Assembly: GCA_016867855.1 (NCBI GenBank)
Contig: VGIO01000003.1
Coordinates: 1-49,791 of the forward strand
Source: Calditrichota bacterium
GTDB lineage: Bacteria; Electryoneota; AABM5-125-24; Hatepunaeales; Hatepunaeaceae
DNA: 49,791 bases
Direction of reading: 5' to 3'
The notes below the pieces were generated by a model, which saw only the letters and a list, made by a program, of their open reading frames with translations, had not been told where the DNA came from and made no database searches. The translations under genes were made by a program, and so were the position numbers. Shown piece after piece: positions 38,250 to 46,806 of the stretch (positions within the stretch are counted from its first letter, which is position 1; the number at the start of each line of letters is the position of its first letter).

Positions 38250-39409
38250 ACGCCTTGCAACTCACGGCGCAAGTTGTATTTTGGCTGACGCTGGGTTTGG
38301 TATTTGTTTCTTATTTTGGTGTTTCGATTATATTGACTTTGGCAACGTGTGGCCGCAAGCCGCGTGATATTCCTTCCGATGCACCGCTGCCGCGCTTATC
38401 CATATTAATACCTGCCTACAACGAGGCGCGCGTCATCGGCGAGAAACTGCGCAATATGCTCGCGCAGGATTATCCGTCTGAACTGCGCGATATCGTCGTT
38501 ATATCTGACCAATCGACCGACGCAACCGATGAGACGGTCAAAAGTTTTGAAGGCGCTGGCGTCAAATTAATACGGACTGAAAAGCGGTTGGGTAAGTTCG
38601 GCATATTGGACGCTTATGTGTCTCAAATGCAGAATGAGATTGTAGTCATAATCGATGCGAATATGATGTTGGCGTCTGGAGCGCTGCGAAATCTGGCTAG
38701 ATATTTCGCTGACTCAGAAGTCGGGCTGGCGGGGGGGAATACGATTTTTAAATTGAGCATCTCCGACGACAGGCCGCCGAAAGGCGAATTAATATATCAT
38801 AATTTTGAGACTTATTCTAAAACTTTAATGAATCGGCTTGGCGCCGTAGTCAGTGTTTATGGCGGATTTTATGCTTTTCGTAAGGCGCTGTTCCGTCCAA
38901 TTGGGCGAAAGCCGGTGCATGACGATGTTATGCTGCCGATAGAAGTCTTGGCTGCGGGTTATCGAACGCATTTTACTGAAAATGCCGTCGCAACAGAAAT
39001 CATTGCCTCTTCGCGCAAGGAATTCAAGCGTCATATTCGCCTTTCAGCATACAGTCTGAACAGTCTGACGCGTGCGCTGAAAATATCCGCCAAAGCCGGT
39101 CCAAAGATCTTCATTATTGTCTTTGTGAACAAAGTTCTGCGTTGGCTGTCGCCATATTTATTGGGATTAATGTGTCTCGCCTTGATACCGCTGCTCAAAT
39201 TAGGTTTAGTGTATCCCTTTATCGCCGGGATAATTGCGTTTGGAATAGCCGGGGCGGCGCTGGGAGGCTTAGCCTATTTATTTGGATTTCATATTTTCAT
39301 CATCAGCGCGATGTTCTATTTTGCATTTATCAATTTTGCGGCTTATATTGGATTATTTCGTTGGCTGGGGGGAATTAAGCCCTATTGGACGCAACAGAGG
39401 AAGGGCTGA
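38246..39409 (+). CDS. Membrane glycosyltransferase family 2
   Basis: 387 residues: an N-terminal helix (about 8-33), a GT-A domain and three or four C-terminal helices (about 290-375). The GT-A part has LSILIPAYNEARVIGEKL, VVISDQSTDATDE, the metal-motif region VVIIDANMML (Asp-Ala-Asn rather than DxD) and the acidic site HDDVMLPIEVLAAGY. The following QxxRW-type segment is not recognisable (RHIRLSAYSLNSL). It resembles transferases making polysaccharides or glycolipids at the inner membrane. Its ATG overlaps the TPR gene stop, suggesting a joint envelope function. Donor and product unknown. Confidence 0.87.
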   Translation: MNALQLTAQVVFWLTLGLVFVSYFGVSIILTLATCGRKPRDIPSDAPLPRLSILIPAYNEARVIGEKLRNMLAQDYPSELRDIVVISDQSTDATDETVKSFEGAGVKLIRTEKRLGKFGILDAYVSQMQNEIVVIIDANMMLASGALRNLARYFADSEVGLAGGNTIFKLSISDDRPPKGELIYHNFETYSKTLMNRLGAVVSVYGGFYAFRKALFRPIGRKPVHDDVMLPIEVLAAGYRTHFTENAVATEIIASSRKEFKRHIRLSAYSLNSLTRALKISAKAGPKIFIIVFVNKVLRWLSPYLLGLMCLALIPLLKLGLVYPFIAGIIAFGIAGAALGGLAYLFGFHIFIISAMFYFAFINFAAYIGLFRWLGGIKPYWTQQRKG

Positions 39410-39557
39410 TGGAGCCTGTGGATTGTTTGAACGAAATTAACAAAATAAATAAGCGGATAAGGTCGGTGAATAAAACAGATTGAATGCAACATCGATTAAC
39501 TTCCCAATTTACACCTTACACCTTACAACCTACAGTTTATAACTTTCTAACTTCCTT

Positions 39558-42104
39558 ATGAAAATCAAACCGTTTCATGTCATCCCCAATCTGCCCGAGC
39601 CGCTGAAGGCGCTGCGGAGCATCGGGATGAACACTTGGTTCACTTGGAATTGGCCGGCTGTTCAACTATTTTTGCGACTCGATGCGCCAACTTGGGAGCA
39701 ATGCCGCCAAAACCTAATTATGATGTTAGGCCAACTGCCGCAGAAGTTGTATGACGAGACGGCGCTCGACGACAGTTTCATCGCCAATCTGCAGCGCGTC
39801 GAAAACCTGCTCAATGAATACTTGGCGGCGCGGACCTGGTTCGACGAATACCATCCTGCAGAGAGCGACCTGCGGGTGGCTTATTTTTCGATGGAGTTCG
39901 GTTTGGGCGTCAGCCTGCCGGTCTATTCCGGAGGATTAGGGCTGTTAGCCGGCGACCATCTGAAAGCCACCTCCGACCTCGGCACGCCGTTAGTCGGCGT
40001 CGGATTGCTCTATCAGCAGGGATATTTCGAACAGTATCTGAACATCGACGGCTGGCAAGGTGAGCGCTATCCCATCAATGACTGGTATAATATGCCGGTA
40101 TCCCGTGTGAAAGGCAGCGACGGCAAGCCGTTGACGGTTGCAGTTGATTTAGCCGGCGAGACCTTGACGGCGCATATCTGGAAAGTGCTGGTCGGGCGAA
40201 CTTGCCTGTATCTTTTAGACGCCAATATTTCGGAGAATCCGGCGCATCTGCGGCGCATCACCTCGCAACTCTACGGCGGCGACCGCGAGAACCGCTTGCG
40301 GCAGGAGATTCTGCTCGGCATCGGCGGTGTCCGGGCGCTCGAAAAACTCGGCATCCAGCCGACAGTCTATCATATGAACGAAGGGCATTCGGCTTTCCTG
40401 GCGCTCGAACGGCTGCGCAGGTTGATTAAGAATTATGGACTCACCTTTGCCGAAGCCCGCGAAGCAGTCTGGTCATCGACGGTCTTCACTACCCACACGC
40501 CGGTGCCGGCTGGCAACGAGGTCTTCGAATGGGGCTTGATACAAAAATACTTCAAATCCCTGACCGACGGATTAGGTTTGACTTGGGAGCAGTTCCAGCA
40601 ACTGGGGCAGGAGGAGCCGGGTCGGTCGCCTGAGTTCTCGATGACCGTGTTCGCCTTGAAATTAGCCGCGCACTGCAACGGTGTCTCCAAACTGCACGGC
40701 AAGGTGTCGCGGAATATGTGGCGAAAGATATGGCTCAATCTACCGGAAGATGAGATTCCCATCGGCAGTATTACCAACGGCATACACACTAAGTCGTGGA
40801 TATCGCACGATATGGAAGAACTGCTCGTTCGTTATATCGGGCCGAAGTTTATCGAAGAGTATTGGAATCCTAAATTATGGGAGCGGGTGGACGCCATACC
40901 GGACGGCGAATTATGGCGGATTCACCAGATTCGCAAAGAACGGCTCATTTTCTTCAGCCGCAAACGGGTCAAGAATCAATTGCGCCGCCGCGGGGCTGGC
41001 TCGTCGGAGATTCAAGCCGCTGAGGAAGTGTTGTCGTCGGACGCGTTGTTAATCGGCTTCGCGCGGCGGTTTGCGCCTTATAAACGCGCCGACCTTTTAT
41101 TACGCGATCCGGGGCGGTTGATCCGTTTGCTGACCAATAGCGCCCGTCCAGTCAATCTGATAATTGCCGGCAAGGCTCATCCGCAGGAAAATCCCGGCAA
41201 GGATTTAATTCGCAAAATCGTTCATTTCGCCAATCAACCTGAAGTCCGCAATCATATGATCTTCCTTGAAAATTACGACATCAATGTCGCGCAGTATATG
41301 GTGCAAGGGATGGATGTATGGCTTTCCAATCCGCGTCGCCCGCAGGAAGCCTCCGGCACGAGCGGTATGAAAGCCTGCTGCAACGGCGCGCTCAATGTCA
41401 GCACGCTCGACGGCTGGTGGGACGAGGCTTACACGACCGAAGTCGGCTGGGCGATTGGCTCGGGCGAGATGTATGACAACGATGAAGAGCAGGACCGCGT
41501 CGAATCGGAGGCGCTGTTCCATCTGCTCGAAAACGAGGTTATACCGCTGTTTTACGAGCGCGACCGCACCGAATTGCCGCGCAAGTGGATTGCGATGATG
41601 AAGCGCTCGATGAAAGTCCTCGGCGCTCAATTCAACACCGGTCGGATGGTGCAGGAATATATTGAAAAATACTATATTCCCGCTCATCGCGCCGGGCAGG
41701 CGTTAACCGGCGACAAGGCGCAAATTGCCCGGCAAATCGCCAAATGGCGCGAACGGGTTATGAAAGCCTGGCCTGGTGTGCAGGTGATTTCAGACGATAT
41801 CGGGCAGGACCTCGAATTAGTCGCCGGCGAGACGCTGCCGGTTAAAGTGCGCGTCAATTTAGGCGGGCTGTCACCGGACGATATTACAGTCGAAGTTATT
41901 CACGGCAATGTCAACGGCGACGGGCAATTCAGCAACTATGTCCTGACGCGTTTGACCTATATTGGCGAGTCTGATGGGTTGGCGCGCTATGAAGGCCGCA
42001 TCGTCTGCGCCGTGACCGGCATGCAAGGCTTTGCGGTGCGCGTAAGACCTTACAATCCGGAATTAGTGCATAGCCTTACGCCGTTGGTGATGACTTGGGA
42101 ATGA
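39558..42104 (+). CDS. glgP: Alpha-glucan phosphorylase (short-type, GT35)
   Basis: It releases glucose-1-phosphate from alpha-1,4-glucans. 848 residues of the short phosphorylase type that starts with a DUF3417-like N-terminus (LPEPLKALRSIGMNTWFTWN), followed by YFSMEFGLGVSLPVYSGGLG and LLAGDHLKATSDLGTPLVGV. It has VYHMNEGHSAF and VFTTHTPVPAGNEVF, and the PLP-lysine region EASGTSGMKACCNGALNVS (Lys near 604) with LDGWWDEAY. The C-terminal tail from about 735 is an extra beta-rich domain. ATG start after an AACTTTCTAACTTCC spacer. Trehalose genes elsewhere in the window fit storage-glucan/trehalose exchange. Confidence 0.94.
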   Translation: MKIKPFHVIPNLPEPLKALRSIGMNTWFTWNWPAVQLFLRLDAPTWEQCRQNLIMMLGQLPQKLYDETALDDSFIANLQRVENLLNEYLAARTWFDEYHPAESDLRVAYFSMEFGLGVSLPVYSGGLGLLAGDHLKATSDLGTPLVGVGLLYQQGYFEQYLNIDGWQGERYPINDWYNMPVSRVKGSDGKPLTVAVDLAGETLTAHIWKVLVGRTCLYLLDANISENPAHLRRITSQLYGGDRENRLRQEILLGIGGVRALEKLGIQPTVYHMNEGHSAFLALERLRRLIKNYGLTFAEAREAVWSSTVFTTHTPVPAGNEVFEWGLIQKYFKSLTDGLGLTWEQFQQLGQEEPGRSPEFSMTVFALKLAAHCNGVSKLHGKVSRNMWRKIWLNLPEDEIPIGSITNGIHTKSWISHDMEELLVRYIGPKFIEEYWNPKLWERVDAIPDGELWRIHQIRKERLIFFSRKRVKNQLRRRGAGSSEIQAAEEVLSSDALLIGFARRFAPYKRADLLLRDPGRLIRLLTNSARPVNLIIAGKAHPQENPGKDLIRKIVHFANQPEVRNHMIFLENYDINVAQYMVQGMDVWLSNPRRPQEASGTSGMKACCNGALNVSTLDGWWDEAYTTEVGWAIGSGEMYDNDEEQDRVESEALFHLLENEVIPLFYERDRTELPRKWIAMMKRSMKVLGAQFNTGRMVQEYIEKYYIPAHRAGQALTGDKAQIARQIAKWRERVMKAWPGVQVISDDIGQDLELVAGETLPVKVRVNLGGLSPDDITVEVIHGNVNGDGQFSNYVLTRLTYIGESDGLARYEGRIVCAVTGMQGFAVRVRPYNPELVHSLTPLVMTWE

Positions 42105-42150
42105 GTTATTATACATAGCGACATTATTCTTTGCGTTTCTTATATATTTC

Positions 42151-42223
42151 ATCCTGAACGAAGTGAAGGATCTCGTCCTAAAGATTTACTTATCCAGATG
42201 AGATCCTTCACTTCGTTCAGGAT
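42151..42223. repeat. GAACGAAGTGAAG-type hairpin repeat, copy 3
   Basis: ATCCTGAACGAAGTGAAGGA with TCTCGTC pairs with GATGAGATCCTTCACTTCG and TTCAGGAT; the 27-base arms match almost perfectly. It lies between glgP and the convergent LOG-family gene; no T-tract follows. Confidence 0.8.
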
Positions 42224-42288
42224 GACGACATCTTACGCTTGACATAGCGCTAGTGCCTCGTTGCAAAAGAAACTGGCATTATTGTATA

Positions 42289-42411
42289 GACAGGAGGACA
42301 GGCGTTCCTGCCTGTCCACTTTGCAGCCAGATCTCCCAGGACAGGCAGGGACGCCTGTCCACTTTGCAGCCAGATCTCCCAGGACAGGCAGGGACGCCTG
42401 TCCTCCTGTCC
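42289..42411. repeat. GGACAGGC inverted repeat with 43-bp tandem duplication
   Basis: Two perfect 43-bp copies (42318-42360 and 42361-42403) beginning ACTTTGCAGCCAGATCTCCC. Outer arms CAGGAGGACAGGCGTTCCTG and CAGGGACGCCTGTCCTCCTG are inverted, so one arm of the element was duplicated. Confidence 0.88.
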
Positions 42412-42586
42412 GACATACTGGAAGCCATTAATGTAAGTGAACATTAGCGGCTTTTATTCGTTTTATCTGTTCGAGTTGTTAATCCAGAATATCATAATGA
42501 AAGTTATTTGTATAATAGACTGCGAATTGTCATTAAATGTGTCGCTCTGCGCGCGGTGAAATGCTTCTCTCGTCGCCGCATTAGTT

Positions 42587-43216
42587 TTATTTCAAGACCA
42601 GCGCTGCGCATTCTTTAGGCGTTGGTGCAAATAACACCGTGTTGTGATTAGGGACGACCCTATGCACGACCGGCTGCCAGAAGCGTGTCAGGCATACAAT
42701 CGGGTGTTTGGGGACGAAGCCTTTAAGTTGCGTTTCGATCGCCATCGAGAGTTCGACTAATGTGCCGCTCGAACCGGGCAGGACGATATAGCCTTCCGCC
42801 AGCCAGATGAGCGCCAGCAGCCGCTGGTCCCAGCGCGTGACCTGCCACTCGTGGTCGATATATAGATTTGCCGATTTTTCAGGTAGGTTTTCGCAGGTTA
42901 CGCCGACGGTTGTCCCGCCGGCCGCCCGCGCGCCGGCTGATGCGGCTTCCATCAACCCGCCATAACCCCCATTCATCACCACCGCGCCCCTGCGGGCTAA
43001 CTCCGCGCCCAATTTAAAAGCATTCTGCCAGATGGCGCTGCCGGCATCGACTTGCGCGCTGCCAAACACTGATATGAAAGGCAGATTAACCCTTCCGCTC
43101 GAATCCCAGATCTGTCTTTTACGTTGCAACAAGACTTTGAACCAAGGGTCGTCGATAAGTGTAATCTCACCAGCCGACAAAACCGGATAAAAGGCTTCAT
43201 CAGATTGATATTGCAT
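42587..43216 (-). CDS. LOG-family (lysine-decarboxylase-like) nucleotide hydrolase
   Basis: 209 residues with a Rossmann-like fold. ISVFGSAQVDAGS, ARRGAVVMNGGYGGLMEAASAGARAAGG and LPGSSGTLVELSMAIE match the LOG family (cytokinin-activating phosphoribohydrolase and bacterial nucleotide 5'-monophosphate nucleosidase homologues). The signature is PGSSGTLVE rather than PGGxGTxxE, with Ser in the second glycine position. The biological substrate is unknown. No operon partner is adjacent. The start is ATG with an unremarkable leader. Confidence 0.82.
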   Translation of the reverse strand: MQYQSDEAFYPVLSAGEITLIDDPWFKVLLQRKRQIWDSSGRVNLPFISVFGSAQVDAGSAIWQNAFKLGAELARRGAVVMNGGYGGLMEAASAGARAAGGTTVGVTCENLPEKSANLYIDHEWQVTRWDQRLLALIWLAEGYIVLPGSSGTLVELSMAIETQLKGFVPKHPIVCLTRFWQPVVHRVVPNHNTVLFAPTPKECAALVLK

Positions 43217-43355
43217 CTATAGCATTTCTTAGAAAATGACGGTTTTAGATCAAGAAAAGGACTATATAGACATTATGGACTATATGGATAACATTAAGGC
43301 TGTTAGCGCTCAAGACTATTTTCATCTTTGGTTGCACCGCGCCGCGAGATGATGT

Positions 43356-44048
43356 TTATTCTTGATTAGATTGCAAATTATTATAATCCTGGATATACTC
43401 ATTCCTCCGATACTTCTTGCATAAATAAACACCAAGATATACTACCGGCGTGTCCAGCAGGGCAATTGTCCATTTGATGATCAGCATCCCGATTATCATA
43501 TTAATGATGGGCATTGTTCCGTAGAATGCCAGGGTGATGAAAATGGCGGTGTCAAGAAGTTGCGATATTATGGTGGCGATGTTATTGCGCAGCCAGAGAA
43601 AACGGCCGCCGGTGCGGCGGCGGATGAGATGAAAAAGCCAGATATCGTTGGTCTGACTTATTAGGTATGCGATTAGGCTGGCGATAGTTATACGGGCGGT
43701 GGAGCCGACGACTTTAGTCCAGCCAGCCTCGCCGTCCCAGAATGGCGCGGCCGGCAACAGCCGTGCGATGAGTATTAAGAGCAGCACAAGGATATTTACA
43801 AAGAAGCCAGCCCAGACGGCGCGCTGTGCGGCGGCTTTGCCCCAGGTCTCGGATATAATATCGGTAATGACGAATGTCGCGGCGTAAGCCACCGCGCCAG
43901 CCGGGAAGATGAGTAATCCGAATACCGGCAGGGGGATTGCGGCGATTTTCGCAGCCAGAACCTGCGATATAACTAAACTCCCCACAAAAGCGGCTAAAAA
44001 ATAATCGTAAATCTTATGCGAGGATGAGATGTAGTTTTGATTATTCAA
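43356..44048 (-). CDS. yhhQ: Queuosine-precursor transporter (VUT/YhhQ family)
   Basis: 230 residues with about six hydrophobic helices. It has the family segments VSQVLAAKIAAIPL near the first helix, FPAGAVAYAATFVITDIISETWGKAAAQRAVWAGF, and the loop LISQTNDIWLFHLIRRRTGGRFLWLRNNIATIISQLLDTAIFITLAFYG broken across helices. YhhQ imports queuosine precursors such as preQ0/preQ1 for tRNA modification. The ATG lies 12 bases from MITE copy E, so the upstream element could carry or disturb its promoter. Confidence 0.88.
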   Translation of the reverse strand: MNNQNYISSSHKIYDYFLAAFVGSLVISQVLAAKIAAIPLPVFGLLIFPAGAVAYAATFVITDIISETWGKAAAQRAVWAGFFVNILVLLLILIARLLPAAPFWDGEAGWTKVVGSTARITIASLIAYLISQTNDIWLFHLIRRRTGGRFLWLRNNIATIISQLLDTAIFITLAFYGTMPIINMIIGMLIIKWTIALLDTPVVYLGVYLCKKYRRNEYIQDYNNLQSNQE

Positions 44049-44060
44049 ATGTTGATGGTT

Positions 44061-44211
44061 GAGGTAATTGCAAAAGTGTTGGATTTATTAACTGATGGCA
44101 AGGCGGACGTCCTCGTCCGCCGCATTCTAGGCTTGGTTTTCGGCGGACGAGGGCGTCCGCCTCGCCATGGTTTGAGTCTTCTGGATTAATCATCACTTTT
44201 GCAATTAGCTA
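44061..44211 (-). mobile_element. MITE-like element, copy E
   Basis: 151 bp, from GAGGTAATTGCAAAAGTG to CACTTTTGCAATTAGCTA, so opposite in orientation to copies B, C and D. Target-site duplication GGTT (44057-44060 and 44212-44215). It lies between ftsX and yhhQ, 12 bases upstream of the yhhQ ATG. Confidence 0.93.
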
Positions 44212-44244
44212 GGTTGTTTGAAATTAATTCTCATAAAACATTCA

Positions 44245-45099
44245 TTACACTTCTTTAATCCATCTCCCGGCTGCGAAACTCGCTGACAATGCGCCGATTA
44301 ATATACCGGCGGCGATTAAACCGCCTAAAATCAACAATCCGGGTTTGGCTTGGATTCCCCAGCCGTAGATGAGAAACTTAAACACGGCATAGGTTATCGC
44401 GCCGGCCACCAGCCCGCTGAACAGCCCGTAATAAAATCCCAGCGCGGTGAAAGGACCACGCGCCATCCAACGCGTTCCCCCCGACAGCAAAATCACCCGA
44501 ATAAACTCCATCCGCGACTTTATCGCGCCCATCACTGTCAAAACCGACAATACGATGGATATCAAAAGCGTCGTTCCAACGGCGAGCGCCGATTTTTGTC
44601 CGATGTCCTGATAGAGGTTTTGCAATTGGGATAATAACTCGCCTTCGTAGATGACTTCGTCGATGCCGGGGCAGTCTTTGAGTGCGTTGGCGACCGACTG
44701 CCAGGCGATTTGTGGGTAAGTGTCCGTCGCCAGAGTCACCACTATCGACGCCGGCAGGGGATTATATTGCAGGACATCCAGGATATCCATTCCGAATTCA
44801 GCGTTGAATCGCTTGGCGGCTTCGTTGCGCGAGATAAACCGGGCGGTTTTCACATACGGATGGCGGCGTATAGTAGTCAGCGCCGTCTCAATTTGGGTCG
44901 TATCGGCGGCGTCTTTGAAGAAGGCTTCGATTTCGAAGCGTCCGAGCAGCCCGCGATTCCATTCCTGTAAGATTGCATAACCTGTAATCGTCAGTCCAAA
45001 GAGTGTCAGCGTAATTATGAGCGTCAGCAGCGTCAGCAAGCCGAGCAGCCCCAGGTTGCGAAACGACAGCCAGCCCTCTTTGAGCGCGAAGCCGATCAT
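44245..45099 (-). CDS. ftsX: Cell division protein FtsX
   Basis: FtsX is the membrane half of the FtsEX complex that activates peptidoglycan hydrolases at the septum. 284 residues: a short N-terminal tail, helix 1 (about 16-42), an extracellular domain (about 43-165, starting EIEAFFKDAADTTQIETAL), and three C-terminal helices (about 170-275) separated by an RMEFIRVILLSGGTRWMARGPF loop. It fits the usual FtsX plan. Start overlaps the ftsE stop (ATGA), as in most genomes. Confidence 0.93.
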   Translation of the reverse strand: MIGFALKEGWLSFRNLGLLGLLTLLTLIITLTLFGLTITGYAILQEWNRGLLGRFEIEAFFKDAADTTQIETALTTIRRHPYVKTARFISRNEAAKRFNAEFGMDILDVLQYNPLPASIVVTLATDTYPQIAWQSVANALKDCPGIDEVIYEGELLSQLQNLYQDIGQKSALAVGTTLLISIVLSVLTVMGAIKSRMEFIRVILLSGGTRWMARGPFTALGFYYGLFSGLVAGAITYAVFKFLIYGWGIQAKPGLLILGGLIAAGILIGALSASFAAGRWIKEV

Positions 45100-45746
45100 T
45101 GCCGGAAGACCCGTCCGTCGTCCATTTTATAGACGATGGGTTTGACAGATTCGAAACGTTCCGGCTGGTGGGTGGCGACCAATACCGCCATACCGGACTG
45201 GCTGCAATGGTGGAGGAGGTCGATAATGCCTGCGGAGGTCAGGGCATCGAGGTTGCTGACGGGTTCGTCGGCTAACAATAAAAAGGGTTCGTTGACTAAG
45301 GCGCGGGCGATGGCGGCGCGTTGCTGCTCACCAGTGGACAATTGTGGCGGATAGCTGTGGATTTTATGCGATAGATGAACGCGGGAGAGGACTTTCAAAG
45401 CGCGCGCCTTAGCATGGTTAAGGTTCGGTTCGCAGATGGCCGCCAGACGGACATTTTCCAGCACACTGCGGTCTTCGAGTAATTGTAAATTCTGATGCAC
45501 AATGCCGAGCCGTCGGCGCCACAGCGGTTTATGAGCATCCTTCATCGAACTCGTGCGGAACTTTTCCAGCGTCAGGTCGCCGGCGTCCGGCGTCAACTCT
45601 AACGAAATTAGTTTTAGCAGCGTCGTCTTGCCGGCGCCGGTGCGTCCGACGAGCAGCGCGAAATCGCTGGGACGCAATTCCAGCGAAATGCCGTTAACAC
45701 CGGCGCCGCCAGGGTAGTGAAAGGAAACATTCAGAAGTTTCAGCAT
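45096..45746 (-). CDS. ftsE: Cell division ATP-binding protein FtsE
   Basis: FtsE is the cytosolic ATPase of FtsEX. 216 residues: Walker A GRTGAGKTT, Q-loop IVHQNLQLLEDRSVLENV, ABC signature LSTGEQQR (family often LSGGEQQR), Walker B LLLADEPVSNLD and H-loop VATHQPER. Translation is coupled to ftsX. FtsEX is followed on this strand by yhhQ beyond MITE copy E. Confidence 0.95.
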   Translation of the reverse strand: MLKLLNVSFHYPGGAGVNGISLELRPSDFALLVGRTGAGKTTLLKLISLELTPDAGDLTLEKFRTSSMKDAHKPLWRRRLGIVHQNLQLLEDRSVLENVRLAAICEPNLNHAKARALKVLSRVHLSHKIHSYPPQLSTGEQQRAAIARALVNEPFLLLADEPVSNLDALTSAGIIDLLHHCSQSGMAVLVATHQPERFESVKPIVYKMDDGRVFRQ

Positions 45747-45852
45747 TGTGAAAGTAGATAATATTCGATAAGAGTCTGATGAACAAAGTTAACGGCGCTA
45801 AGAGGACAGATGATTTTTATGACTCTGAAAATCGCATTATGTGCATTGGCGT

Positions 45853-46641
45853 TCAGATGGCTTTTGGACGACATAAAAAATGCACGCGCATCGAATTTTT
45901 ATGCGCCGGCTGGCGCCGATATTCATCAGTTTTTTCTAATATCGACCAGCCCGCCCGGATTAATTGTTTTTCGATCTCGCTAAGTCTATAGATTCGCTGC
46001 CTGTGAATCTCAATTAAAGGTTCAGGCTGCCCGGCGAGCGTAATTTCAAAGCGATTCTCCTGCATCATCGAAACAGAGTCGTATTGCATTTTACGAACAT
46101 AGTGGTAGTCTTTGCCTTGGCCGGTTTCGCAGCGGTCCGTAAAATGTAGGCGCGAATTGATGTCTGTGCAGACATCAAATAAGAACAGGCATTTGACTTT
46201 AACAACCTTCCGCACGCGTTCGAAGTAGGCGCAAAGGGCATCCTCTGTGAGCATATAGTTGACAGAATCGTAAAGACACAACACTGCGTCGAAAGCGCTC
46301 GCGGTCTCAAAATTGTTGAAATCCGCGGTGAAAAAGCGCGGCGTATGGCGCAAACCGGCGGCTTTGCGCCGGGCGATTTCGACCATTTCAGCTGAGCGGT
46401 CGAATGCCTCGAGTTGGTAGCCGTAGAGCGTTAAAAGAACTGTTATGCTGCCTGTGCCGCAAGCGCATTCCAGAATGTTCGGCGGCGATTTAGTATTTGG
46501 CGATGGCAGTCCGTGCGAATTCAACACATCGAGGACGAAGCGCGCCCAGCGCGGATAATCCACATGCGCCATAACATCGTCGTATATTCGCGCTAAAGCC
46601 GAATAAGGTTGAACTGATGATGACAATGATGATGACGACAT
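45853..46641 (-). CDS. Class I SAM-dependent methyltransferase
   Basis: 262 residues. YSALARIYDDVMAHVDYPRWA leads into a Rossmann methyltransferase core with motif I ILECACGTGSITVLL, acidic EAFDRSAEMVEIAR and motif FDAVLCLYDSVNYM. Substrate unknown. The N-terminus is Ser-rich (MSSSSLSSS), encoded by TCA triplets of a small TCATCA tract (46616-46640). This is one of several microsatellite-like gene starts in the window. The gene lies between ftsE and ftsZ but shows no sequence link to division. Confidence 0.85.
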   Translation of the reverse strand: MSSSSLSSSVQPYSALARIYDDVMAHVDYPRWARFVLDVLNSHGLPSPNTKSPPNILECACGTGSITVLLTLYGYQLEAFDRSAEMVEIARRKAAGLRHTPRFFTADFNNFETASAFDAVLCLYDSVNYMLTEDALCAYFERVRKVVKVKCLFLFDVCTDINSRLHFTDRCETGQGKDYHYVRKMQYDSVSMMQENRFEITLAGQPEPLIEIHRQRIYRLSEIEKQLIRAGWSILEKTDEYRRQPAHKNSMRVHFLCRPKAI

Positions 46642-46806
46642 CAGGTCGCGTCAGGCATCGATTACCTACAGGCGAGGTGTAAGGAGAAAGGTGTAAGGTG
46701 TAAGTGAGTAAGCAAGGATTTAATAGGCTCGCAAGTTGAAGAATATCTATAATTGAATTTATCTTTACTTACACCTTACACCTTATAACTTTCCAACTTC
46801 AAAGGT
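46642..46806. repeat. CTTACACC/GGTGTAAG low-complexity inverted tracts
   Basis: AGGTGTAAGG and GGTGTAAGTG (46671-46708) are matched by CTTACACCTTACACC (46768-46783), giving possible stem-loops upstream of the methyltransferase and after ftsZ. A similar CTTACACC tract occurs at 39510. Confidence 0.6.

Larger units (their letters stand above)
42105..42586. other. 482-bp gene-free region with two hairpin repeats
   Basis: The region contains the GAACGAAGTGAAG hairpin (42151-42223), the GGACAGGC inverted/tandem repeat (42289-42411) and AT-rich DNA. It separates convergent genes. No open frame with coding character was seen. Confidence 0.7.

Noticed and set aside
42253-42447. Open frames on both strands through the GGACAGGC repeats
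   Set aside because: Both frames are made of translated tandem repeats; repetitive peptides mirror each other on the two strands, typical of non-coding inverted repeats.
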